Shown piece after piece: positions 17,217 through 24,299 of a stretch of 64,000 nt of DNA (its first letter is position 1; every line of letters begins with the position of its first letter). This DNA comes from Desulfomonile tiedjei DSM 6799 (GTDB lineage Bacteria > Desulfobacterota > Desulfomonilia > Desulfomonilales > Desulfomonilaceae). Where the stretch lies: the NCBI RefSeq assembly GCF_000266945.1, contig NC_018025.1, forward strand, positions 2,480,001 to 2,544,000, read 5' to 3'. A model generated the notes under the pieces. That model saw only the letters and a list, made by a program, of their open reading frames with translations, did not search any database and was not told where the DNA came from. Position numbers and translations under genes: made by a program.

Positions 17217-17477
17217 ATGGACGAAGGTGTCGATCCAACTGCAATGTGTCGGAGTCTAGTGGACAAATTCAGTCAGTCCGAGCAGTTACGCTCGGTGGCT
17301 CACCCGGAGATACTTGTGCTGTTCGAGGACTGGCTGGAAGAATTGGAAAACGAGGCAGTAACGATGATCAAACGGCAGGGAGCTATTACTCCTGAAAACC
17401 TTTCCAGAGATCTTGGTGTATCGGAATCCGGGGCAATGTTCCTTGTTACCAAACTCAAAAGAGACGGAAAGATTTAG
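17217..17477 (+). CDS. Small helix-turn-helix-like protein (or C-terminal part of the preceding gene)
   Basis: As a separate gene it would encode 86 residues. The C-terminal half reads ITPENLSRDLGVSESGAMFL followed by VTKLKRDGKI, a winged-helix or HTH-like segment. The preceding part is helical and acidic. The ATG at 17217 lacks a ribosome site, and the frame is continuous with the previous ORF through the TGA at 17202. This favours either readthrough as selenocysteine or strong translational coupling. The cluster context suggests a regulatory or structural partner of the downstream thiol/selenol proteins. Function unknown. Confidence 0.5.
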   Translation: MDEGVDPTAMCRSLVDKFSQSEQLRSVAHPEILVLFEDWLEELENEAVTMIKRQGAITPENLSRDLGVSESGAMFLVTKLKRDGKI

Positions 17478-17525
17478 ATCTTTCTCATCTATTTCGGTCA
17501 TTAGATTACGAAAGGAGAAGGCGTA

Positions 17526-17786
17526 ATGTTGAAACTGGTGGTTTTTCACTCGGGAAGGCCAGGCTGAAAGAGTTGCGCCACAGCTACGGTGGTAGCGAAA
17601 AAAATGAAAGACCGTTTTGGTGATCAAATCGACTTGCAGATTCATCTGACAGACTCAAAGGAGGCCGAACAATACAAATTGAAAGGCGCTACCAGCGTCT
17701 TCATCGACGGCGAGTTTGTACCTCTGGATATAGCAATGTCAGAAGAGAAAATGTCACATCATTTGTATGCCAAAAGCGTTCATTAA
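17526..17786 (+). CDS. Thioredoxin-like selenoprotein (UGA at 17565 read as selenocysteine)
   Basis: An 86-residue thioredoxin-fold protein if the TGA at 17565-17567 (codon 14) is Sec. The N-terminal strand LKLVVFHSGRPG leads to U14-K-S-C17, the position of a CxxC redox motif at the start of the first helix. The rest reads as a continuous thioredoxin fold with the conserved TSVFIDGEFV strand containing FIDG. A strong AAAGGAG precedes ATG 17526, whereas no start exists just after the TGA. A hairpin (17575-17596: GC, CCAC / GTGG, GC) follows the UGA at a distance suited to a bacterial SECIS. Probably a small thiol/selenol redox protein working with the next gene, 15 nt downstream. Confidence 0.85.
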
Positions 17787-17801
17787 TAACGGGAGGACTA
17801 C

Positions 17802-19562
17802 ATGGCAATTGAGGTGAACTGGAAAAGACTTTGGCTCCCCTTCCTGGCCATCATGGTTACGGTGGGAGTTCTCTGGTTCACAAATAGAGCAGTGACACCA
17901 AAGGAATCAACCTGGGACGATGTAGTCGCTGAAGCCGGGGAAGGCGGCTACCGGCTCATAAATACCGATGAATTAAAACAAAAATATGAAACGGATTCCC
18001 GGAACATTCTGTTGGTGGATACACGCCAGGATTGGGAATTTGCAATGGGCCACATTAAAGGTGCAGTCAATTTCCCAATGGAACCCACTGCGTGGTCCAG
18101 ATGGCAGAAGAAGGGAAAACTGGCGGAAGCGCTCGGGCCTGACAAGAATCGTCTCATCATCTTCTACTGAGCGGGCCTCACCTGAGTCCGCAGCGACTCA
18201 GCCGCTCGTGTAGCGGTGCAACTCGGTTACAAAAACGTATATCGTGACCCAAGAGGTTTTCCCGATTGGAAGGCTGCCGGTCTTCCCGTTGAAAGTATTC
18301 CTGCGGATCGGGCAAAGGCCGTATCTGAACCTCCAAATGCCGGGCCCCTGTATGGTTGGGCGATGTTGTGGACGTTGTTGGGGGTCTTCGCAGGTGGGCT
18401 GGCTCTCAACTTAACTCCTTGTGTTTATCCCCTGATCCCCATAACAGTCTCATATTTTGGGGGCCGGAGTAGCCAGGGACGCGGGAAACTGGCCGTTCAC
18501 GGCTTATTATATTTGGGTGGTCTGTCTCTGACAAACTCGGTGTTGGGGGTTGTGGCGGCTCTCACAGGCAGCCTCATGGGGTCGGCGCTGCAGAATCCTA
18601 TTGTGCTTTTGGTCGTGGCCGGCGTTTTGGTTTTCTTCGCGACGAGTCTTTTCGGATTCTGGGAACTGCAACTCCCGCAGGGCCTTACAAGTGCCGCATC
18701 CAGGTCCTATGCAGGGTATTTCGGTACCCTGTTCATGGGGTTGACTCTTGGTGTGGTGGCAGCTCCGTGTCTGGGCCCTTTTGTACTCGGGTTGCTTACC
18801 TGGGTCGCAAGCATGGGCAGCCCCTGGTTGGGTTTTCTCATCTTCTTTACCTTGAGTTTGGGTTTGGGGGTTCCGCTTTTCGTCCTGGCGATGTTTTCTG
18901 GAAGCCTGGAAAAGTTGCCCGGTTCGGGTGAGTGGATGCTCTGGGTGAGAAAACTGATGGGATGGGTGCTCGTGGGCATGGCCGCATATTTTGTCAAACC
19001 GCTGTTGCCATCCCCAGTTGCCGTTATTGTTTTAGCGGCAGTAGCCCTGGCCGCAGGATTGCATCTGGGATGGATCGACACTACCCGAGGAGGTTTCAGG
19101 GGATTCGGTGTAGTGCGGAACGTTGTCGGGGTTGCCGGTCTTGTTGTTGGTGTCTTTCTCATCGGTTCGTGGCTTATGATCGGCCCTGGGGTCTCGTGGC
19201 AGCCGTATTCCGATGAAGCTTTGGAACAGGCCCGAAAATCCAACAAACCGGTGATCGTAGACTTTTCAGCCACATGGTGCACGCCGTGTCGTGAACTGGA
19301 AGATGTCACCTTTCGCGATCCGGAAGTCGTGAGACAAGCTCAAACTCATTTCATCATGATTAAGGTTGACCTGACCACGAACGCCGACCCGCGCTATGAA
19401 AAACTCGTGGAGAAGTATTCGGTCAAAGGAGTTCCGACGGTCGTTTTCTTCGACGCAAACGGCCGAGAGCGTGCAGACCTGCGCCTGGTTGACTTCATCC
19501 CCGCGGATCAATTCTTGAGCAGGATGACCCAACTGAAGCAATTGTCCAAATCCGGTTCGTGA
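17802..19562 (+). CDS. Rhodanese-DsbD-thioredoxin fusion selenoprotein with two in-frame UGAs
   Basis: One 586-residue gene if the TGAs at 18168 and 18183 are Sec123 and Sec128. Order: a membrane anchor (about 10-27); a rhodanese domain (about 45-165) whose active loop reads FYUAGLTUVRSDSA; a DsbD-type membrane domain (about 180-470) with redox cysteines in LTPCVYP (C207) and APCLGP (C323); and a C-terminal thioredoxin domain with ATWCTPC. The frame is open throughout apart from these codons. The rhodanese part continues smoothly after them (VAVQLGYKNVYRDPRGFPDW). Nested stems (18169-18207 and 18183-18200) overlie the UGAs. It probably carries reducing power across the membrane to a selenol/persulfide centre. 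The second half alone has no start with a ribosome site. Confidence 0.85.
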
Positions 19563-19590
19563 GAATCGGCAAGAACAAGGAGAAAGAATC

Positions 19591-19905
19591 ATGCTGAAAG
19601 TGCACTTTTTTCTGAATGAACCCAATGGCAAGCCTTGAAGACACTTCAAAGAAATGGCGTCCAGGTTGGGCGCAGAGTACCCGATTGAGATCGAGACCAC
19701 ATCAAAACCTTTCGCTGAATATCGGACTGATGAATGGGCAGATACGGATCTACCGTGCGCTCCGGCAATCATGATCGGTGAGGAGATTGTGGCCGAGGGA
19801 TCGGATGTAACTGAGGAGAAGGTCGCGAACGAGATCAGAAAACAGCTTGGAATGCCCCCACTCGAACCGGAGAAGAAAGGGATTATCGATCGTTTATTCA
19901 GATGA
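19591..19905 (+). CDS. Small thioredoxin-like selenoprotein (UGA at 19636)
   Basis: A 104-residue protein if the TGA at 19636-19638 (codon 16) is Sec. MLKVHFFLNEPNGKP-U-RHFKEMASRLG looks like a thioredoxin-type strand, redox loop and helix. The fold continues through TDLPCAPAIMIGEEIV. ATG has AAGGAG 10 nt upstream, while the first Met after the TGA would discard the redox loop. Two small stems (TTGAAG / CTTCAA at 19635-19649, and GCGTCC / GGGCGC at 19657-19673) could form the SECIS. It lies 28 nt after the fusion gene, hence the same operon. Likely redox partner of the DsbD-type protein. The exact family is not known to me. Confidence 0.78.
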
Positions 19906-20070
19906 CACCGATGCGACATTCTGCCCCGAATAGAATGCAAGATTAACGACAGAATCCATAAAGGGATTCGGGCAGATGGAAATTTCTGTAAGAGGTCTTA
20001 TGAGATGAGCGCTGATCTGTGGAGCCGCCAGTCTCAACGTGATCGAGCATTTGAAAAAAGGAGTGTGTGA

Positions 20071-20772
20071 ATGTCTTCAGAAAAGATGACGAGGAAAAAT
20101 CGAGCGGAAGGTTTTGTCTCGGCCAGGAACGAATTGAGCTGGATCACGACAATGGTTTTCATTACAATCCTGGCTGTCGGCTGGATTTTTCCGTGGTTTG
20201 GCTATTTCGTCCCTCTCTGCATGGCGGGAGCAATACTGCCGGCCTTTGTGTGGGGACGTCGTTGGTGTGACTGGTGGTGTCCGAGAGGGAGTTTCTTGAA
20301 TCAATGTCTCGATCCTGTCAGTAGAAAGACATCCCTACCCGGATTCATGAGACGTCTTCCGTTCCGGTTATCCATGATGGGAATCATGATGGCAGTATTT
20401 TCAACTCGCATTTACCAACTCTGGCCCGATCCGGTAAAAATCGGCGGGTTCTTTATAATGTTCCTTACCATCACCACAGTCGCAGGGGTATTCGTAGGCA
20501 TAGCCTTCAAGCCGAGAAGTTGGTGCGCTTTCTGTCCTGTTGGAACTATGGCAAAATGGGCTGGCACTAACCGATATCCTTTGCATATCGATGAGAACTG
20601 CACTGAATGCAAACTTTGTGAAAGAGTCTGCCCTCTTGGGATCGCGCCGCATTCTTACAGGATTTCAGGTATTGTGGCAGACTGGGATTGCCTCAAGTGC
20701 AAACTCTGCGTCGTGAAATGTCCTCAAAAGTGTCTGCATGTCGGCGACGAGGACCTATCGCGGGCAGCGTAG
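20071..20772 (+). CDS. NapH-like membrane ferredoxin (polyferredoxin)
   Basis: A 233-residue membrane protein with about four helices. Between them are the cytoplasmic cysteine motifs WCDWWCPRG and WCAFCPVG typical of NapH/CcoG/RdxA proteins, followed by two ferredoxin motifs, CTECKLCERVCPLG and CLKCKLCVVKCPQKC, each able to hold a [4Fe-4S] cluster. ATG follows AAAGGAG. NapH-type proteins pass electrons between quinol and a periplasmic or membrane partner. Here the neighbours suggest it supplies electrons to the thiol/selenol chain encoded upstream. A hairpin (TGCCCCGAAT / ATTCGGGCA, about 19922-19976) lies in the 165-nt gap before it. Confidence 0.85.
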   Translation: MSSEKMTRKNRAEGFVSARNELSWITTMVFITILAVGWIFPWFGYFVPLCMAGAILPAFVWGRRWCDWWCPRGSFLNQCLDPVSRKTSLPGFMRRLPFRLSMMGIMMAVFSTRIYQLWPDPVKIGGFFIMFLTITTVAGVFVGIAFKPRSWCAFCPVGTMAKWAGTNRYPLHIDENCTECKLCERVCPLGIAPHSYRISGIVADWDCLKCKLCVVKCPQKCLHVGDEDLSRAA

Positions 20773-20796
20773 AAATTATCGCAAATGGAGAGAAAC

Positions 20797-21309
20797 ATGG
20801 GTGTAAGATTTGAGAACTTCCTTGGCCGAGAACTCGTACTGCCTGATGACCGTTCATACGATCCAGCCGAAGGCTTATGGATCAAGAGAGAGGATACAGC
20901 AAAGCTGGCCGTCGGCATCACCGAACCGACCGTTCTCATGGGGGGAACGGTGCGGGAAGTCGAACTTCTTGTAGAAGACGGCAGTGAAGTAAGCAAGGGT
21001 GAGACAGTCATTCTGGTACTCACCTCCAAGCTCAAATACATAGCTGCTCCCGCTTCAGGCAGGCTGGTCTCTCCCAAGGATTTGGGTTCTCTCCCTGAGA
21101 AAATTGTCAAAGATCCTTACGGTTCCACATTATTTTATATTCTGTCTGAAAAAGATGAAATCTCAGACTTGCTCGATGCATCGGGGTATGCGAGTACTCT
21201 GAAGGATTCTGACGGCGCACGGAATCCCGGAGGGCACAAGGGCGGCGTTTCGCCCACTTGCAAAGCAGTTTATATGGCGATTGGAGAGCAGAATATCACA
21301 AAGAAGTGA
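20797..21309 (+). CDS. GcvH-like (lipoyl-domain) protein
   Basis: A 170-residue protein with a glycine-cleavage H-protein fold. GLWIKREDTAKLAVGITEP corresponds to the HEWVRVEGD...VGITD segment, then VREVELLVEDGSEVSKGE, then LVLTSKLKYIAAPASGRL, where a lysine sits in the hairpin that carries lipoate in H-proteins. No gcvT or gcvP genes are near, so it is unlikely to serve glycine cleavage. In sulfur-metabolising bacteria GcvH-like proteins (LbpA type) carry sulfur on lipoate, which would fit the rhodanese and redox neighbours. I prefer ATG 20797, because the GGAGA at 20787-20791 serves it as ribosome site; ATG 20785 would bury that site in the gene. Confidence 0.75.
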   Translation: MGVRFENFLGRELVLPDDRSYDPAEGLWIKREDTAKLAVGITEPTVLMGGTVREVELLVEDGSEVSKGETVILVLTSKLKYIAAPASGRLVSPKDLGSLPEKIVKDPYGSTLFYILSEKDEISDLLDASGYASTLKDSDGARNPGGHKGGVSPTCKAVYMAIGEQNITKK

Positions 21310-21378
21310 TTGAGAGAGCAGTTTCTCTGTTACGGAATCCCTGTGCATTGTGCAGTCGAATAGACGAAAGGCGTCGAT

Positions 21379-22044
21379 TTGCTCAGGTTAGCAATGCAAA
21401 ATAGAAAGCCAAGTCTGTTTGATGTGGACGCTGACCGATACGATCTGTGGTTTGAATCCCGTGGGGGAAAAGCGATCTTTGAAATTGAGAAGAATTGTCT
21501 GCGAAAGCTGATTCCAACTGATAAGGATCTATGGTTGGAAGTCGGTGTGGGTACTGGCCGCTTCGCATCATCCCTGGGCATCTCCGAAGGGGTAGACCCA
21601 TCGCAGGAAATGCTGAGCATTGCAGCGCGGCGTGGTATTTACGTCGTTCGAGGCATCGGCGAAGACTTGCCTTATCGGGATGAGACATTCGACGGAGTTC
21701 TCATGGTAACGACGCTCTGTTTCTTAATCGATCCCGAGAGAACGTTGTCGGAGTGCCGTCGGGTCTTGCGCCACACCGGCATATTGGTCCTGGGAATAAT
21801 GCCTGCTGAGAGTGCCTGGGGACGATTGTACATGAGAAAAGGGAGCGAAGGTCATCGTTTATATTCCAAGGCAATTTTCTATACGTGCGGACAAGTCATT
21901 CGTATCTGTGCCGAGGCAAGATTCTCATTTGACAGAGCTGTCAGTTGCCTTTCGACTCCCCCGGGTGAAGAGCCTTCGTCTATCTTAGAGGAAGGCATCA
22001 ATGAGGGAGGCGGGTTTGTGGCAATGCGTTTCCATAAGACATGA
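21379..22044 (+). CDS. Class I SAM-dependent methyltransferase
   Basis: A 221-residue Rossmann methyltransferase. Motif I is LEVGVGTGRFASSLG, followed by GVDPSQEML, then GIGEDLPYRDETFDGVLMVTTLCFL (motifs II/III) and ECRRVLRHTGILVLG (motif IV), the UbiE-like methyltransferase 11 pattern. The TTG start at 21379 has AAGG with a 7-nt gap, so I keep it over ATG 21394. It lies 69 nt after the GcvH-like gene, the cluster's probable end or an attached accessory. Substrate unknown. Confidence 0.8.
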   Translation: MLRLAMQNRKPSLFDVDADRYDLWFESRGGKAIFEIEKNCLRKLIPTDKDLWLEVGVGTGRFASSLGISEGVDPSQEMLSIAARRGIYVVRGIGEDLPYRDETFDGVLMVTTLCFLIDPERTLSECRRVLRHTGILVLGIMPAESAWGRLYMRKGSEGHRLYSKAIFYTCGQVIRICAEARFSFDRAVSCLSTPPGEEPSSILEEGINEGGGFVAMRFHKT

Positions 22045-22075
22045 TCGGGCTGTCTGCGGAAAGTAGTGGCAGAAA

Positions 22076-22927
22076 ATGAACATGCTCATTATAGAGAACG
22101 AGCCGTTCATAAGGCTTGGAGCGTTCCTGGGGATATTTTTCGGAATGGCCTTGGCAGAACTTGTCGCACCACGGCGCCGTCTCCTCACATCCAAAGCTTC
22201 CCGCTGGTTCGCCAACATTGGAATAGTGGCCATAAATACCGTCCTGGTGAGACTTCTGTTTCCTGTCGCAGCGGTGGGCATGGCAGTCATTGCGGCTCAA
22301 AGATCTTGGGGCTTGTTTAACAATGTCGCTGTTCCGTACTGGATGGCTGTTGTCTTGTCGGTCGTCATTCTCGACTTCGTGATTTATCTCCAGCACGTAT
22401 TGTTTCATGCAACTCCGATCTTCTGGCGATTGCACATGATGCACCATGCCGATATGGACTTTGATTTCACCACAGGCTCTCGTTTTCACCCAATCGAAAT
22501 CGTGCTTTCCATGCTCATCAAGATGGCATCTGTTGTCCTCATCGGAGCGCCCGCAGTATCTGTAATCATTTTCGAGGTTCTCCTGAATGCAACATCCATG
22601 TTTAACCACGCTAACGTCCGTCTTCCTCTTGGGATCGATCGAGTGTTGCGGCTTTTCGTGGTTACCCCGGATATGCACCGGGTTCACCATTCCGTGTTTC
22701 CCTTCGAGACAAACAGCAATTTCGGCTTCAATTTGCCGTGGTGGGACCGACTCATGGGAACGTATAGGGACCAGCCAAGGCTAGGACATGAAGGCATGAC
22801 AATAGGGTTGAATCAGTTCAGAGACCCATCCCGTCTTACTTTGCTTGGAATACTGGCGCTCCCTTTCGTTGGGAAAACAGGCAATTATCCAATCAACCGG
22901 CGTGGAGTTTCCGATGAGGACTCGTGA
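22076..22927 (+). CDS. Fatty acid hydroxylase / sterol desaturase family protein
   Basis: A 283-residue integral membrane protein with four to five helices and the three histidine clusters of the diiron hydroxylase superfamily: HVLFH, HMMHHAD and HRVHHSVFP. The ending NLPWWDRLMGTYRDQP is the usual C-terminal motif. These enzymes need O2 in well-studied members, so its presence in an apparent strict anaerobe is noteworthy; it may act in oxygen exposure or modify lipids. It begins 31 nt after the methyltransferase gene, suggesting co-transcription. Confidence 0.85.
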   Translation: MNMLIIENEPFIRLGAFLGIFFGMALAELVAPRRRLLTSKASRWFANIGIVAINTVLVRLLFPVAAVGMAVIAAQRSWGLFNNVAVPYWMAVVLSVVILDFVIYLQHVLFHATPIFWRLHMMHHADMDFDFTTGSRFHPIEIVLSMLIKMASVVLIGAPAVSVIIFEVLLNATSMFNHANVRLPLGIDRVLRLFVVTPDMHRVHHSVFPFETNSNFGFNLPWWDRLMGTYRDQPRLGHEGMTIGLNQFRDPSRLTLLGILALPFVGKTGNYPINRRGVSDEDS

Positions 22928-23019
22928 ACGCCCGGAGATTGAACCCGCTCGGATCGTGACACGTCGTCAAATCAAGTCTAATGAAGTTCAATAATAAATC
23001 TAAGACAATATGTCTTGTT
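22928..23019. other. Out-of-frame tail of the SHOCT gene
   Basis: On the minus strand, directly after the GAATTCG of the SHOCT gene, one base out of frame, reads MKQDILS followed by a TAG ending near 22998. This is the expected end of a SHOCT motif. It suggests a one-base deletion near 23022-23026, either in the genome or in the assembly. Confidence 0.5.
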
Positions 23020-23256
23020 TCATCCGAATTCTTCTTTGCTGATTTCCCCTTTTGCGTAGCGTTTCTTGAGAACGTCCAGGGCGGTTTCCGAAGGCGTATG
23101 AGTATCTGTTTCAAAGCCGCGAGGATTTCGACTGGAATAGCCTTTCCCAAGGTTCAGAACAAGCAGTACTATCAGTACTATGACAAGAAGAGGCCAGATC
23201 CACATTCCAAACCATCCGTGCATCCAGAGATCGTTCATCCATGGTCCCATTCCCAT
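23020..23256 (-). CDS. Small SHOCT-domain membrane protein (C-terminus frameshifted)
   Basis: A 78-residue protein with a Met/Trp-rich N-terminus (MGMGPWMNDLWMHGWFGMW), one transmembrane helix (IWPLLVIVLIVLLVLNLG) and a C-terminal SHOCT motif (ETALDVLKKRYAKGEISKEEF). ATG has GGAGG 9 nt upstream. The SHOCT motif usually ends EEFexMKxDI. Here the frame stops right after EEFG, while MKQDIL continues in the neighbouring frame, so one base appears to be missing. The Met/Trp-rich head could touch copper or silver, but that is speculation. Members of this group often accompany heavy-metal or stress loci. Confidence 0.7.
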   Translation of the reverse strand: MGMGPWMNDLWMHGWFGMWIWPLLVIVLIVLLVLNLGKGYSSRNPRGFETDTHTPSETALDVLKKRYAKGEISKEEFG

Positions 23257-23573
23257 CTCAGCTTCCTCCAGGTGAATGGTTGTTGACGAATCCGCATTTG
23301 AGGCGGTTTTCCCACCGGTTTACAATCAACTCTAATATTGAATACAATTCTTGGGCCGGTTTCCCGCGTCACCGGACGAAAAGAATCTTCGGTCAAGAAA
23401 CCATTCATAATCAGGAAACTAATCGCTTTTGATCTTGACCTAAAGATCTTAGAAGCTACATTTTTTAGTAATGAATTAGACTTTATTGAAAGAACTGCAT
23501 CTGAGATAGAAAACGTGAATACTTGAACGCAAGCTGAAAATGTTAGCTAATTTAGCAAGAAGGGGAGAAAATC
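23257..23573. other. Intergenic region
   Basis: About 320 bp between divergent small genes. It holds the ribosome site of the SHOCT gene at the left and AAGGGGAG before 23574 at the right. A 62-residue plus-strand frame at 23338 has no ribosome site or family match and is not called. Confidence 0.35.
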
Positions 23574-23825
23574 ATGATAAAGCATTTCTTAGTCGCAGGC
23601 ATCATTGTGGTGTCGTTAGTTGTAATGGCAATATTCGTTTCGGGAACTGTACAAGCGCGGGACGTAGCTGACGAAGGATTGGCGAGACCTCATATCAACT
23701 GCTGTTTGCAGGACGGCCAATGCCTCAAGACCAGGAAGGACAATTGCGCACTTAAAAAAGGCATTGTGGTGCAGGATTGTAGCGAATGTCCCGGCGTATG
23801 GGGCCAAGGCAAGAAAGAGAAATAA
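23574..23825 (+). CDS. Small exported cysteine-containing protein
   Basis: An 83-residue protein with a clear signal peptide (MIKHFLVAGIIVVSLVVMAI, then FVSGTVQA). The mature part has six cysteines (NCCLQDGQC, DNCAL, QDCSEC), enough for three disulfides or a metal site. AAGGGGAG precedes ATG. I recognise no family. It is probably periplasmic and followed by a strong hairpin terminator. Confidence 0.7.
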   Translation: MIKHFLVAGIIVVSLVVMAIFVSGTVQARDVADEGLARPHINCCLQDGQCLKTRKDNCALKKGIVVQDCSECPGVWGQGKKEK

Positions 23826-23834
23826 AGAATCACA

Positions 23835-23870
23835 CGCTGAAAGAGGCACGTACGCATGCCTCTTTCAGCG
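23835..23870 (+). terminator. Hairpin terminator
   Basis: A 14-bp perfect stem, CGCTGAAAGAGGCA / TGCCTCTTTCAGCG, with an 8-nt loop, 10 nt after the stop of the small exported protein gene. No long T-run follows, but its strength and position fit a terminator. It may also end transcription of the tRNA genes reading the other way. Confidence 0.65.
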
Positions 23871-23972
23871 TTGCCTGCGCGTGGTGAAAAAGTCTTGTTC
23901 CGACAGTGGTTATCGATAGGTTATCGCTGATTAAAAAAGGACTCAGAGTTGTCCTGAATCCTTGAGGGTCTC

Positions 23973-24049
<77 letters not shown>

Positions 24050-24072
24050 AAGGCGGTAAGCACTAAGATATA

Positions 24073-24100
24073 CGCAAGAAGCGCAAACTCGTTTCTTGCG
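24073..24100 (-). other. Small hairpin between the two tRNA genes
   Basis: CGCAAGAA and TTCTTGCG form an 8-bp inverted repeat with a 12-nt loop between tRNA-His and tRNA-Arg. It could be a processing signal or attenuator in a joint transcript. Confidence 0.35.
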
Positions 24101-24111
24101 GTATTTTCATA

Positions 24112-24188
24112 TGGGGAGAGCGGCGGGACTCGAACCCGCGGCCACAGGGGCCACAACCCTGTGCTCTGCCAACTGAGCTACGCCCTCC
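24112..24188 (-). tRNA. tRNA-His (anticodon GTG)
   Basis: A full cloverleaf on the minus strand. Acceptor GAGGGCG pairs with CGCTCTC (one G-T pair). The extra G-1 faces C73, the hallmark of tRNA-His. Anticodon stem CAGGG / CCCTG encloses TTGTGGC, giving anticodon GTG. The T-arm is GCGGG-TTCGAGT-CCCGC. CCA is encoded. Confidence 0.96.
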
Positions 24189-24299
24189 ATAAACCATCAA
24201 TCTATATGGATTCGTATCCCAAGTCAACAGCGATTTGCTCCAAACGGCAATCATTCGGTTACGCGGGACTTCTCCACCTGCAATTTCTCGGTCCAGCGC

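Noticed and set aside
23338-23526. 62-residue plus-strand frame before the exported small protein
   Set aside because: No ribosome site, no signal peptide, no match.
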